From contig CALNVZ010002100.1 of the NCBI GenBank assembly GCA_940671915.1, positions 4,138,283-4,202,282 on the forward strand: DNA of 64,000 nt. Reading direction: 5' to 3'. The translations under genes were made by a program, and so were the position numbers. Under the pieces are notes generated by a model that made no database searches, was not told the origin of the DNA, and saw only the letters and a program-made list of their open reading frames with translations. The DNA comes from Paracentrotus lividus (Eukaryota > Echinodermata > Echinoidea > Camarodonta > Echinidae). Shown piece by piece: positions 40,536 to 54,800 of this stretch; the stretch's first letter is position 1, and every line of letters begins with the position of its first letter.

Positions 40536-42354
40536 ATGATCTGGATTCTTCATACCAACCATTATCATCTTATAGTACTATTGGGAGGGGGTACAAGAAT
40601 AGGGAAATGAGTCCTTCATTATCATTTATTACTCAGGAGCAGAGTTTCTTTATGATTTATTTATTGTTTTGCAGATAAAATGAGGGGAGAGTGTTTGTAC
40701 GTTTAAGACCCAGTTAAAAAGAGAGTCTGTTCCCACGTAGGTTAGAAAGTTTATGCCATTGTTTCAAGTACCTGTACATGTACAGCTTGGGAAAAAAATT
40801 ATTAGACCAATCTCTTTTTCATAAGGTTCTCTACTCTCTTGTCATTACAGTCCCTTTTTTTGCTTCAATACTTCAAAGTGTTCTTTCTTGTTGAGCGGCT
40901 CGTGTTCCTGCATCCTGTCTTCATTCCAAAAACTCAAAACACTGAATTTTAGTGACATATTGAAACCCTTATTAAAAAGAGCTAGGTATAATAATTTTTC
41001 TGAAGCTGTATATGGTTTAGATGGCTTCTCATAGGGCATTATAGCATGCAATGATGGTTTAATTAATACCCTTTTTAAACTGTAGGGGGCAATTTCAATG
41101 AGGTAAATAGTGGGAACCGTCCTTTAGGGTTGATGAATAATCTTACATCTGTAATAAAATGTCCATCTTGTACAGCTTTGCCAATGTAGTGCTACAAAGC
41201 ATTCAAAACAAATGATTTGGGGAAACTATTGGCCTATTGCTGGTAGATTTATTATTTTTTCTTTGTTATTTTTTATTGTGATTTTAACTTATAAAACTGT
41301 GGGCAAGTTGCTTTGTGGGGAGCGACATTTTGTACATAAATTCATTGGTTTTGATTGCTAAACATGGGTTTTTGTGAAATGAATTATCAGTTCTCGAATT
41401 ATCATACAGGTACATATATATGTATATATTTTTTGTATAAGCACAATATTTTGCTGCAAAAATTCTGTTAACATTTAATTATAAAATATGAATATGAATA
41501 AGTGTGTTGATAGATTATTAAATGCTGTACATGTATATCCAAATTATATGCTACATGTTTTATGTTAAAGATTATAATGGAATTCTGAAATATTAAGATT
41601 ACTATTGACTTTCATCCCACCTACATTGTGTTAGTAACATATGTACCGATTGTCTACTTTGTTTGTTGTTATGCTGTTCTGATTTTACTTAGGTGATTTG
41701 AATTTATGATTCTTTCACATTTAAATCATATTATCCATACATTTAAATAGTTAATCTCCCCCTGAAAAAAGAAGAAGATACAACTTAATACTGAAAGGGC
41801 AAAGCCAAAATCAACTTATGAACAAAAATGAATGTTAAAAGTTTGTAGCATTTGGTTCGAGTGGGCTGGATAAAGAAGACAAATTCAATAAACAGTGGAT
41901 AGAATCTTACCTTACATGTACATGTATACTAATAGGTACATGTATAATAATAATAATAATAATAATATCGTTTTATTTACCCAGGGTAGCCACTTCAGTA
42001 TGACTATGATCATATCAATACATTTAGTTCACTATGCTTGTATTTCAAAGAATTAAAGTTTTGTATATACGTTGCTGTTTGTAGATTCATTGCTGCACGT
42101 AAACTAAAAGTTGTTATATTTCTTGCTGAGACAAGTATTTATATTGTATTTCATCACATTAATAAAAAAAAATATATGAATATAAACTCATTTAACTTAA
42201 CAACTGTACCTTTATGTTATTATTTAGAATGTATTAAAAATAATTACATTAGTCCAAAGATTATAGACAGACAGTTTATGTAACTTAAATTTTTTTTTTT
42301 AAAATCACATATTGATAGGGTGAGGTGTATAAAGATATCAAGATAAATATAGAC

Positions 42355-42470
42355 GTATAAGAGGAAGAGAGAGAGAGAGAGGGGGGGGGAGGGGGTAGAG
42401 GGAAAGAAAGGAGAGAAGGAGGGAATGAGAAAGAGAGGGGGAGGGAGGGAGGGAGAAAGGGGTGAGGAGA
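42355..42470. repeat. GA-rich low-complexity tract
   Basis: Purine-only GAGAGA/GGGAGG stretch. It explains the Ser/Pro and Arg/Glu open frames seen there on both strands. Confidence 0.9.
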
Positions 42471-42621
42471 AAAAGATTGTAGAGATTGGCAAACGGTCAG
42501 ATAAAGATAGATGGGGAATAGCTGGACCTGTATGTAAAATTATGAGGAATGTAGAAAGAAATAGTATGCTGAAAAGTACATCAGTGAGAGAACAATATTT
42601 TAGTCTACCAAGAACATTAGA

Positions 42622-42692
42622 TACAGTCTGCTCCCACTATAATGAGATGGTCATTCAATACTGTGCTCATTGGAATGAGAGTGGACTGCATA
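42622..42692. repeat. MITE, TACAGTCCACTCC ends, copy 3 (71 bp)
   Basis: TACAGTCTGCTCCCACTATA and AATGAGAGTGGACTGCATA. Almost pure stem. Confidence 0.8.
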
Positions 42693-42959
42693 ATGACATT
42701 AAAGTCAATATTTCATCAGTTGGTACATTATGGTCAGTCCCTTGCCTTATACTTTTGTGATGATTGCATTAAATTTTTGTATCGTACCTGACTTCACATA
42801 GCTTACATAAAGAACTCTTTGCCACAGATATTGGAATGTTTAAATCTGAAGCATTTGACCGAAGTGACCATTTCTATTGAATCTGATCATGTGTTGATAT
42901 GATTAAAAGAAATATTGTTGAAAGTGAGTCAAATAAAAAAAAAATCTTCTTTATAAACT

Positions 42960-43550
42960 TTAACTTTCCTATCCATGCTTTTCTTCTACATTAAAACCAT
43001 ATCACTCTCCTCTCATCCCATTACCAATTTAATCATTTCTTTTCATTTTAACCTTTCTTATATTACTCTCCTATCCATTCATTTCTCCATTATTTAAACC
43101 TTTCTTTTTCACTCTCCTCTCTATCCCTTTGTGCTTTATTAAAAAATTTCTAGTCCAATCTCCCATCCATCAGTTTCTCTTTCATTTAAACCTTTCTTGC
43201 TCACTCTCCTCCCCGTCCATGTCTTTTTTCTTTTTCTTTTTCTTTTTTATTTAGAGGTCTTGTTGACCCTTCTCTCAATCCCTTTCACCTTCATTTAAAT
43301 TTTTACCTGTTTCACTCTCCTATCCATCCCTTTCTCCTTCATTTTAACCTTTCTTGTTCACTCTTTAATCCATCCCTTTCTCCTTCATTTAAAACTGCCT
43401 TGTTAACTATTCAATCCATTCATTTCTCTTTCATTGAAACCGTTCTTGTATCACTCTTCTCTCGACCTATTTCTCCTTCATTTAACCTTTCTTGTATCAA
43501 CCTATTTCTCCTTCATTTAAAACTGCATTGTATCATATTCCTTCACATTA
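42960..43550. repeat. Degenerate minisatellite, pyrimidine-rich
   Basis: About 10 loose copies of a 55-65-bp unit: CACTCTCCTATCCATCC, TTTCTCCTTCATTTAAACC, TTTCTTG. Confidence 0.8.
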
Positions 43551-45974
43551 AACCAACAAAAGAAAAATAATAATACAATTGATGTTTTAAATCGCCATGG
43601 CACTGTATTTCTCCATCTTTACAATTGTTAACATACCCAACCTAATATGGAAGTATATTTAATGTTGAAAAGCAATAGAAAATATACATAAAAAGTATTT
43701 TCCCATTCTTTTTGTCGTAATTTATATCTTACAATGAGCTGAATGATACTCTACATGTTAATAATATAATGTGCATTTCTATGGTGCTGCTATAGGTTCA
43801 AAATTTGACTTCACAAGTTAATTTTAGGGATATAATTGTAAATATACATGTATTGGGTATTTGGAAACCTTACACACGTCAATAATAAGGAATAGATGCA
43901 TGGAAAAAAACATCCATTTCGTTTTGTAAAGGTATAGGGCTTTACTTCAGCAATATCTAACCCCAAATCAGTTATATATAACTGATATATTATCTTGCTT
44001 TGTATTTTGATATCTGTAGGCCTATACTGAGAGAAAAACTTTTAAAATAAATGTGTATCTAAAACTTTATGCATCTCATTGAATGCTTGTCAATCATAAT
44101 GTTAAATATGGTGTGGAATTTCATGGAAAGATACATGTATTACATTCTCTTACCATCCTAGCAATCTACAGGCTGATAATGATAGTGCCGATATAAATGC
44201 ATGGAAGGTGCCACAAACCCTAAGGATAATTACAACAAAACTAATTAATTGTCTCCAAACATGCATGATCAAACTTACTGGACAACATGCCTTATAGTGG
44301 AGATTTTGTTGTTGCTGTTGTTGAAGTAAAATGCCAAGCCTCCTGAATACACTATATATTTAAGTAGTTTATATTGATGAATATTCAGCATGATATAATA
44401 TCATCAAGATGAACAGAAACAAATATTTGAACATGGTTATTCTATCCCTACCTCCACAATTAAGCAAATGATAAATATGCTAAAGTAAAGACCAAAAATA
44501 TTGCAATGAACATATCCATTTTTCGATGACTACATGCATAATATCCAAACATAAAAACAAATTGATTGAGTCATTACAATGTAATCACATATTTCTTTTG
44601 AATTTTCATTAAACTCAATAATCCCATCTCATTTAATTTCTTTATCATTAAATTGATAAGTAATCAAAAGTGCTCATGAAGGATCACTAAATTCAAAGCA
44701 CAGGAAATAAATCAAAGAAAACCTGTTTCCAATTCAATAGCATAATATTCAATATCTCAACTAGGTAATAATTCATTCATACAATTATATAATGACATTT
44801 CTAATAAGGAGATATTAATTGATTTACAATTTGATTCATAGGGAAATTGATGCATTTATCACCACACAGAAATAGAAATACAGATAGGGGCATGCCTGAA
44901 GGGAATTAGATATTGCAATTAAAATGAGAATAATATATATATGCAAGCTTTAAAATAATGAATATATATGATTACAGCCTGGTATTGTTAGTTGTAAGCT
45001 TCAGTCAAAATGATATCGGACAAAATATTAATGGGTAAAATATCCTCCATCATGATTAAAAAACATAAATTCAAACAAAATATTGGCACAAATATAAGAT
45101 TTGTTAAAAATTACCATTGTCAATAACTACTCATATTAATAGTGCCTAGCTTGCATGCTTTAAAACATCGATGTCATATTTACATGTTGCAAATACATTG
45201 TCTGTACAATTTACAATTTTATACTTACATGTATATATCAATCATTTTCACACTTTTTTTCTTCTCATTAGTTATAAATTAAATGCTAACTCTTCCTTCA
45301 CACAATTCTATGTACAGTTTCACCAGAGAAAGATGGCTCAAAATATCTCTCATTTGTTATGTCATACAATTTAAAAAATGAATAATTCTTTTCATCATGG
45401 GAAAATACAGCCTTATGTGTTCACTATTTCATACATGTATAGATAAAATGCTGTATCTTACTTAAAATAAATTCATTCACAGATACACTTTATAAATTCT
45501 TTCACAATTCTATATCTTCACCCAACTACAACTATGTGTGAACCTGCACAAATACAAAGATCTCTGACCAATGATACAGCTTCATTATCCACAAGGAACA
45601 GACTTCTAAAATGGATAATAAACTTGATTCCGAATATCAGTTGGCAGAGAAACACATTGAGAGTATGATGGGTTACATATAGGCACACATTACAAATAAT
45701 CGGTGGCATAAAACTTGCAATATTATGATCTGACTGTGTTGGCTAGAAAGGCACTCAATTGAGTAAACACATTTACAACCCATAAGATATGCTACATACA
45801 ATCTAAAAACAATCCCGGTTTCTAAAAGATGTTAAAAATTCTGATTACCTTAGCCTATAATGACATCAACCATAAACTCAGTTTCTTGTTTGCTTGAGGA
45901 CTGTAATTCAATAGTACACATCAGTGGCAGGAAAATATATTTTCACATGAACCAAGAATAATGGTCGATCATTA

Positions 45975-46243
45975 GCAGAGATGCCAACCCTACGGAATAA
46001 TTGTAACATTAGAAATTAGAAAATGAATAACACATAGTTGAAACAGCTGAAACAAAATGTCTCGGTCGCAAGAGAAACAAATCTTTTGATTTGAATGCAT
46101 TCCCAAAATTGAATGACAGAGTAAAAGTTATTATTCATGCTTTCTCTTGTGAGAAGTCATGTGGTTCAGCTGTCTAAAATATTTTGATTATTTGCGTTCT
46201 AATTTCTAATTTTATAATTATTTCGTAGGGTTGGCATCTCTGC
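45975..46243. repeat. Foldback MITE, GCAGAGATGCCAACCCTACG ends
   Basis: GCAGAGATGCCAACCCTACG mirrors CGTAGGGTTGGCATCTCTGC exactly. The interior is asymmetrical. Confidence 0.88.
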
Positions 46244-47072
46244 ATGAGGTGAACATTTACAAGATATTTCAAACCCATCACAGGAAAGAAAGGGAGGAAA
46301 GGCAAAATATGGCATTTACAAACATGAATTCTATTCGCTACCACCATGACAATAGTCTTTACATACATTTCACATTATTATCTTTATAGGTCGCTTTAGC
46401 TGTTGCAATATGATGCCATATTGCATGGTCTAATTAAAAACTGATTTTCACAGATTATGCCTCCTGTATAAGGATCATAGAAATTAATGATTATATTGGA
46501 TGGCTTTACTTTATGGGATTCCAGATTATTCTACTCATTATGGCCAATATTGGGCTCATCTTTGATTTGTGCAATACTTGTGGAACATTTCTGGCATCCC
46601 ATTCTGAGTCATCCAATATAAGTATCATGTGAGCAAGAATAGCTGATGGACAAACGATCTATATCCTCTAGGTCTACCCTACCTACATCAAATGGAGTTG
46701 AATACAATATAGCTTCCTTCTAATTGGCTGGCATGTTGCTAATGAGCAGTGTTTCTTTTGAATCAATTTTCAAGTACTTGAGAAGAATACAAAGTGGTTA
46801 GTACATTTGAGATTATTCAGGCTTGCAACATTTATATCTCTTTACGCCTAAGAAAAAGTGAAATGCTTGAAGAATCTTAAATGGCTAGTGTTTGATTTAT
46901 ATTAGCACAAACTAAGTGCAAAATTGAAAATGATGAAGTAGACTGCACCCTTAAAAGTGATTGGAGGGCAGGACAATGCAAAAAAAGAATTCTTGCTATC
47001 GACAGTTAAACCAATGCATTCTGGGATAGCTTGGGTGCCCCACTCACCTCTGGTTGAAGCATTTGATATTTT

Positions 47073-47166
47073 CAGACGCGGATCCAGGGGGGTGGCTGAA
47101 GGTGCTAGCGCACCCCGTAAGATTGGGAAATCAGCATACCTTCTGTACACTGACCCTTGTTATAGC

Positions 47167-47217
<51 letters not shown>

Positions 47218-47344
47218 ACCCCACCGCCCCCCCCCCCCCCCCACCCCCCCCCCCCCCCCGCTTATCACGCAGCTAGCGTGACGTTAAAAAAAATTAAGGT
47301 ACCTTTTCGCACCCCGTTAAAATCCTTCTCTGGATCCGCGCCTG
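47073..47344. mobile_element. GCGGATCCAGG element with ~57-bp poly-C core
   Basis: CAGACGCGGATCCAGG on the left is mirrored by CTGGATCCGCGCCTG on the right. The interior holds GCGCACCCCGTAAGATTGG and C runs interrupted by A or G. Confidence 0.8.
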
Positions 47345-48479
47345 ATTTTCCCATATCAAAATCAATTAGAGGAGACATTGTTACATTTGCAACATAATAA
47401 TTTTGTTATTCTGTTGCTTTCTATGCTATTCTTACTTTCAGCTACCCCGTAATGAGTCATTACTGTGAAGTTTTTATGTGCTGGTTTGAAGAGATAAAGC
47501 AGGAAAATGTAAAAATATCTGATGATGAGAAAAGTATCGTGGGATAAATTCTCATCTGCACACAATAAGCCCAATGCTTGTAACAGAATTAAATATGCAT
47601 TTTGTGCTTGAAATACGCTTAAAATAATGAGTACAAGTAGACCATAAGTTGTGGGGGCATGAAAGGCAAATTCACCAGTTGAGCTAAATCCATGAACTTT
47701 TGGTTTATTGATAGCGAGAATTGTTTCAGTTTGTGTAACTCATGCTTCAATTGCTTCAGTACTGATGGGTTTATTCCTGCTGTATACTCTTCATTCATCG
47801 TTGCACAAGGAAGAACCTCACATTAGTGTCATTGGATTTATAAACTGCATATATCAACATTGGAAGTATGAAGTACAATTTGGTAACTAGTGCTAAAAGT
47901 CATCATTGGAAGGATAAACTTGCTCTTTTAATTCTATTGATAAAAGGAGCCAGTATTTCTAAATGCTAGTGTTTTACTTCATGGGTAATGGAACAAGGTG
48001 TAAAGCAATACATTGTTTTTTATCTTGGAAGTCTCAAATTGGCATTCAGATCAAGAGCTAACATCCACAAATCAATAAATATTCCTATTCTTATGCCATC
48101 TTACTTTGATATTTCACGTGATATATGGATCGTTTTAGATAATTTTTTTTAACACTACATTATCTGTTTGCATACCCTGAATTTTTCAAATCGAAAAGTA
48201 GATAAAGAATTTGACACATGTCTTGTTTATATGAAGTGAATATGAATTAAATATCCCTTTGTGATAAAGGCAGGGTTAATTGCACCATACTTTGGATATT
48301 TGCTGGTATATATATGTGCCTTTGAATGTTTTTAACAGAAATATGGTGCAATATAAATGCTGAGGGTCATTATCATCATCATCATATATCTAACAAATCA
48401 TGGATGTTAGCTCTTGACATGTTGTGGTCGTAATAGATAGTAGAGAGAATAGTAGAATGGTATGTGTGTGTGTGTTATG

Positions 48480-48822
48480 CTACACGGTTTCCTCCCACAC
48501 ACTCCATACTCCATCCTCATCTTTAGTTCTCGTTCTTGCCAGTCCAGTTGAAACAGGTGCTCCATCGCTGGCTCTTCTCAGTAACCTTTGACCTCCCCCG
48601 ATGTTTCCACTGGCAATCTGCTGATCTTGAGCTTTGTTCTTCTCTCCTGCTCCTTCATTACCAAACAATGTCTTTTGAAGTTCAATGAGCTGTTCAATCT
48701 CTGATAGTGATGGGTTGGCATGGTTATTGAGGAGTGATTCAAGGAGATTAGGTTCTTCAGTAGGTGATGTAGGAATGCTGTGACTCCTATGATGTGTCAT
48801 TGCACTACTCTCATGAGATTTA
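48480..48822 (-). CDS. CTTNBP2: CTTNBP2 terminal exon P and stop
   Basis: (S)KSHESSAMTHHRSHSIPTS to DEDGVWSVWEETV, TAG at 48480-48482. NLLESLLNNHANPSLSEIEQ is a probable amphipathic helix, similar in place to the ADLVKELQSM region of the vertebrate tail. Confidence 0.85.
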
Positions 48823-51800
48823 CTGTTCAATACAAACAAAACATCAACATGACAAGCAAGATATATATTTCACAACAAGAAATTGCATTTTTACTCTTTA
48901 TTCACTATTTTCCATCACTAAAAGATGATTTGTTTTGTGTTAGTGAATACATGCTACTTAAAAAAGTAATGGATAAAAAAAAGAAGAAGGAGAACCCCCC
49001 ATCCATTGTTGTGTGCAGCATTTTACTGTTGTGAGCGTATGAGTTGAATAATGGCATCGCGGAGTTCAATGTTGTAACAATTTTGCACTCATTAGTTCAA
49101 TATTGTAACAATATTGCACTCATTTTCTCCATTGAAACAGGTAGTGTAGAATATATAAGACATACATTATGCTAACAATATTGAACGCCGACAAGCAACA
49201 CATCTGGTAGAGTATTAATACATGGTTCTAATGTATCGAAAAAGAGACCTACATGTATATGTGTAATAATGTTATATAGATGTAAGACATACACAGAATA
49301 TCTAAAGTAGAAGATAGTTTAATAACTTGACAAACCTGATTGAGCTGTTTGGTAGAGAGTTCTGCTTAGTCACAGGCTTGACGAGTTTAGGAGTCACACG
49401 CCGCGGGATCATTGATCGTCCATTCCTCTGAGAATCTGATATAGGAATGACAAAATATGAAAGAAAATATGAAGTTTAAGAGAAAAATTAATTGAAATGT
49501 CAGTCTGAAATTAAAAAAAATATAATCAGGATTGCTTCTCTATCTCTTTCTAGTCACTGCTGAAGGAAAGTATCATCATCAAGTTGGGTTAAATATTTGC
49601 AGGCCACATAAATTTCAAGTGCAAAAATGGAAATTTTCTCTTTTAATCTTAAAATAAATATTATATATAGTGGGGTAAACTGTGAAAATTATTCTACAGA
49701 CATACAACACAATCAGTGTTGACATTTTTCAGATCCTCTCGCTTTAGCATTTAAGAGACAATAATGGTATAGGTAATAAGTACAATTATGCAAAATATAC
49801 CGAGTTTGCTAATCATACAGCACATACTTGTATGCATACGAGCAATTTGTGTTAATTTAATTTAATTATTTTACAAGAAATCTTTTTTGTTGCTTGTTTA
49901 TACCAGAATTGGAAATGATCTTTATTGAGAGCCTACCTGAGTTAATGAGATCCAGATGAGCCTGGTTTCTGGCGGCTAGTGCTGCAGCCTTGTTACTGGT
50001 CTTACTTCGGTCTAAGCTCTTACTCCTCCTTGGTTTCTTGCCACTACTGCTACTAGACTTCTCTACCAGTACATCTACAGCAGGAGCACTGATGCCTCGG
50101 AATCCAGAGAAATAATCTTCTGCTTCTGTAAGGGGTCAATAAAAACAGACCTTAAATTTGGTCAGTTTTAGGGCAAGGCCATTTTTTCAGTACAGTACAA
50201 ATGCAAATGTCTAGAAAAGGCACTAAAATCTCCAAGGCCAAAAAGGGAATTTTGGAAGGAACACTATACTGGTATGGCCAAACGGATACAAGGCATAAGC
50301 AGATGAGTCTATATTTGACTGGTGATTTAAAGGTTCCAAAGACGTGTAATAAAAAAATATTCAGGGAAAATATCAAATTACAAAATGCCTACAACATCTT
50401 TACTTGAATATCATATTGTTGCTTGCCATTTACTTGTTTGTGGGTAGCAAAGATCATATAATGGAACCAATACCAGTACTAATTGGTTTTCTAGAAAGGA
50501 CTCTAACAAACAGATCAGAGGCTGACAATTCTCTTCACAAAAAGATAAAATAATAATGCATATTAAACAAACAGTCTTCACTGAGAGGACATCAAAGTCA
50601 AAAGAAGAATTCATTCATGCAACATAAGGGATAAAGAGGGGATGGTAATTCTCTAGGGGCCTGTTTCTCAAAACTGTTATAAGTTTAAGTTCTTGGCCAA
50701 TCCATAAGGACACGTGTTGAAGAATTAATACACATTTCAATGGGATGTCCATGAACTTAGACTCATGACGGTTTCGATAAACGATCCTTGGTAAATTTTA
50801 CATCAAATGTCAAGCCTTCCTAAAAGGCATAAGCTTACTTACCTTCCTCACTGAGAGGACATCCCGGTAAGAATGATTTATGAAGTAGTACATAGAGCGC
50901 TGTACTAGCAGCCATGTTCTGCTGCTGTATATGAGTAGAGGATGCTGCAGGACCATTATGATGAAAGCTATCTTCTATGTGAGGTGCAAGGCTGTAGTTC
51001 CACAGGAGACACAACCACCTACGACAAATAAAACCATATAAATATAATAATCAACACTAATCAAAGAATGCATTACGACTAAATCTAACTTGGAGGTGTT
51101 TCACCCAGTCGTTTATAAGTTATGCATGATATAACGAATGACTAGTGATCAGGCCATGTATGAAAGGATGTTCCAGTTGTTTGCTAAGTCATTCGTAACC
51201 TTATAAACAACTTGGTGAAACACCCCCTGGTATGGTATAGTATCTTGACATTATCCTAATAATACTTTAAAAAAAAACACTTTAAAAAAATCAACGATGC
51301 AACCAGAGGACATAAATTTATATGTCAACAAACACCATGAAATGCCTATCATGGAAAAGACCACAACTGACAGAGCAAATGAATATTATTTTCTACATGC
51401 TGATAGATACATATCTACACCCTACAACATAGTACACAAGAAATGCAAGGGGAAAATCCTCTTGTTTTGAGCTTGTAATTTACCAATAATTGAGCAATGA
51501 GATAGAATAAGAAGAGATGATTTCTGGTTCATGTTTCATCTCGCCCTTAACCACTGAAAATCTTACCCAAATATGAATACATCAGAAGAAACATTAATTT
51601 CTATTTTTACTTCAAACTGCCTTTCTTTCATATTTGGGGGGGGGGGGGTTGTACCTGAGTATAGATCCTGGAGCATCACCGTTGATAGGCAGGCAAAGAA
51701 CTGCTTTGGGACCTGAACTAAAACTCTGCATCGATAGCCTTAGCTAGAAGCATCATTCAATCGTTTCCAGATTACCACACATCCATGTAAGAACTCAGAG

Positions 51801-54800
51801 TCGGGTCCTCCGGTGATGTTGGTGACCAACCATCCTTACTCATGACTAGGACGTTGAAGAGATACCTTTGGTAGGATGCTACGAAACGGTTCCTGGTCCC
51901 AGTCTACACGGACCAACGGAATGCTGCTGGACTGTCAGATCAGTCCCTGGCCTAAGAGAAGATATGGATATATTTGATGTTACTTGGAGATTGAGACAGA
52001 TGAAACATGTTACAGTAAAAAGGCACATTTAGCTCCATTAAAAAAAAAAAGATACCATATAGCTTCAGTCCATTACTAACTAATTTCTACTTTCACTGAA
52101 TACTATGCATTGATAACTAAATTGCATATATGTTACAAATATATATTGTTTTGTTTCTGATGGATCACCTGTGACACTTTTAACATCTGGGCCTTCTGTT
52201 ACAGGGGAGGGGGGGGGGGGTCAGACTAAATGGTTTATGGTTCAAGTGCCAATAAGGGATCAGCAATTTTCAACATTTCAAATTCAGGGGTACAGAGACA
52301 ACTTTATGAGACCCATAATATGTGCCAAATCTTACCCTACTCCACCCACAGTTCCAATAATGATAGAGTTCTCATGTAGTGAGAACATGGCTGTACTAGA
52401 TAGAGCTTGCAGTCTGATGGTCTTCTGTGTAGATCTGTTCTCCATCAGGGGTAGCAGGTCCGCAAATATACCAGCCACGCCCACTTTATCTAATCCATCT
52501 AGTACCAGGATGTGGACAGCCTTGTTATGAGAAGGGTTGGGCTTCCCTGCTGACGTCTGAACTAAAAAGCCTGTTGAATTATATTAAGAAAAAAAGTAAA
52601 GAGTAGACAAATACGGTTGGTGAGGGATTAATTTACAGAGATTATAAGGCAGACTTAAGTTCTTTGCCCTGAAACATAAAAAAGTAATGATCAAAAGCAG
52701 ATCAATAGAAACCAACCAGGATCTGTGCAGCATGGACTTCTTGCATAAGAGCCTCACTTTGAATCAATTAGAAAGGTTGTTTCAAGTTTGCAATAATTGA
52801 TTGTAACTCTGTATGTTTCAGAGCACTGGTCGAACAGAAATTTTGAGGAAAAAAAAAAGAAGGAAATTGTAGACCAAGAAACTTTGTCCTCATTATTAAA
52901 AAGTTGTCCATTCTCCCTATCATAGATTGAAAAGACAACTCTCTCTATTTACAATCTAGATGTGAGTGTTGATGAAAAAATACAGCAGGGATGCCAGTTG
53001 GTTTTACCCACAGGGCCTGAAAAAGCTCAAAACATATTGAAACCCCATACACGATGTACAGTACACAGTTTGAAAAAGCCTGAAATGGGAAGGTGCCAGG
53101 GCCTGAAATCAGACAAGAGCCTGAAAACTGGCATCCCTGATACAATATGTTAAAATATGTTTTTTTGAGGAAAGAAACATCTTCTCTGTTCAACCTTTCT
53201 AAGAATACCTTTGACATCTGATTACCATTGGTAATGTATATAAAAGGGGAGTTCTCAGGCCCCTATTCAATATCTTTAAACATTATTGAGAGGCTGAATA
53301 ACATGGAGTGATATAATTTACCTTTGCTGAGTAGCAGCTTACACAGATCTTTGTGAGTAAAAGCTGAATTAAGTGATGCATAAGTCATGTCTGATTCCAC
53401 TCTGTCATTCTTGTTCTTAGCCTAATCAAAGAAAACAAAAAACAAAAAAGGAAAAGGAAGAATGAAATAATATGAATAAAATAATAATAATCCTAAACAC
53501 TAATGACGGTGATTTACAGCACTGACATGCAAAATAAAACTTTATTTCTGTAGTGTTAGGGAGTATTTTTATATTATTATTTAGAAACTGAAAAAAAACA
53601 AAAACATTCTAATATGTATTTTGTAATTTTATGTGGTGCCTCTTAGATAATTCTTCTTAGAAAAGAAGTAAAATTGTAAAGTTTTAAGGTGAAAATCTCC
53701 ATCATAGCCTTTGGTATTTAGCTTATTTTATGACCACCAAACATTAGTGGATATGACAGAAAAAATATTCTGTCATACATGTATATAAAAGTGAAAGTAA
53801 TCCTACGTGTACATCACATATCTAAATATTAATTTAAACAAAATTTACATGGAATTATAAAATATATGTCATCAACTTTGAGGTAAAGAAACAGACAACA
53901 TGTTTTAATGATTAACTTTCATACCTGAATGAATTGAGCTAGTCTAACAGCTAGTCTTGACTTGCCAGACCCAGGTGCTCCATACAAGAGAACACTCTTG
54001 TATTGCTTGATCTAAACAAACACAAATAAAGCAGGAAATTTAGTGAAGAATAATGTATGATATCAAGACATTTTATTACATATCATTCCTTCAAAAGTTT
54101 ACATTAAAAGTTAGGCAGTGTAAAGAAAGATTGTAGTTGATCGCACAAAGAACAAAAGTCATCAGAGTGTAAATTTTTTTTTTTAAATCAAGAGATAGAA
54201 CAGCAGGCAAAATGCCTTGCCGTGCAAAAATGTCCATTCAAAATCTTTAAATCAAAACAATAGGTTTAACATGTTTTACGACATTGCATTTACACTAAAT
54301 GAGAAAGTGATATTTTTTGGTTTACTTACAATTCTGACATAGTTCTGGATCATCTGAAGAGGCAGAAAGGACTCAAAAGCCAGCTGATCTAGGCGGCCAT
54401 TTTGGTTGCCATGGAGTTTGATGACAATGTCAGAGGTCAGATTAAAGATCTCATGAGGTTGCATGGATGGTGTTTCTCCGACTGACCAATGCAGGTTTCC
54501 TGTACAAAGAAATGTCACAAGGACAAGAAATGTCTAAAGCTCCTTTTTGAAAATACATTTGCTTTCCTACCACTCCATAAAACGCAACAAATTGTGATCT
54601 ATTGTCCAGTTAATCTTTTACAGACTTGAGTATGATTTTTATTTTTCATCTCCTTTATTCACATATTTATTACAAGGCCATATATTTTAGTGAAAAGAGT
54701 ATCAACGAGAGATTGCTGTATGCCATAATAACCCATCATCACATGTTTCACAGGTATATCACAATGAAAATGGAGTTTGCTTGTAATATAAAAACAACAA

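Larger units (their letters stand above)
40536..45974. other. Gene-poor stretch after the microprotein gene
   Basis: Starts with the probable microprotein 3' UTR (AATAAA at 41153-41158 and 41887-41892). Then low-complexity tracts, one MITE and AT-rich sequence. No exon recognised. Confidence 0.5.

Noticed and set aside
42244..42760. Ser/Pro-rich and Arg/Gly/Glu-rich open frames
   Set aside because: Both are translations of a purine-only GA tract and the adjacent MITE.
46957..47397. Poly-proline open frames (146 and 75 codons)
   Set aside because: Produced by C homopolymers inside a GGATCC-end element. No splice or homology support.
51655..51951. CTTNBP2 as a pseudogene
   Set aside because: All other 15 exons are open with matching phases. 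The indels cluster in one exon and cancel in length.
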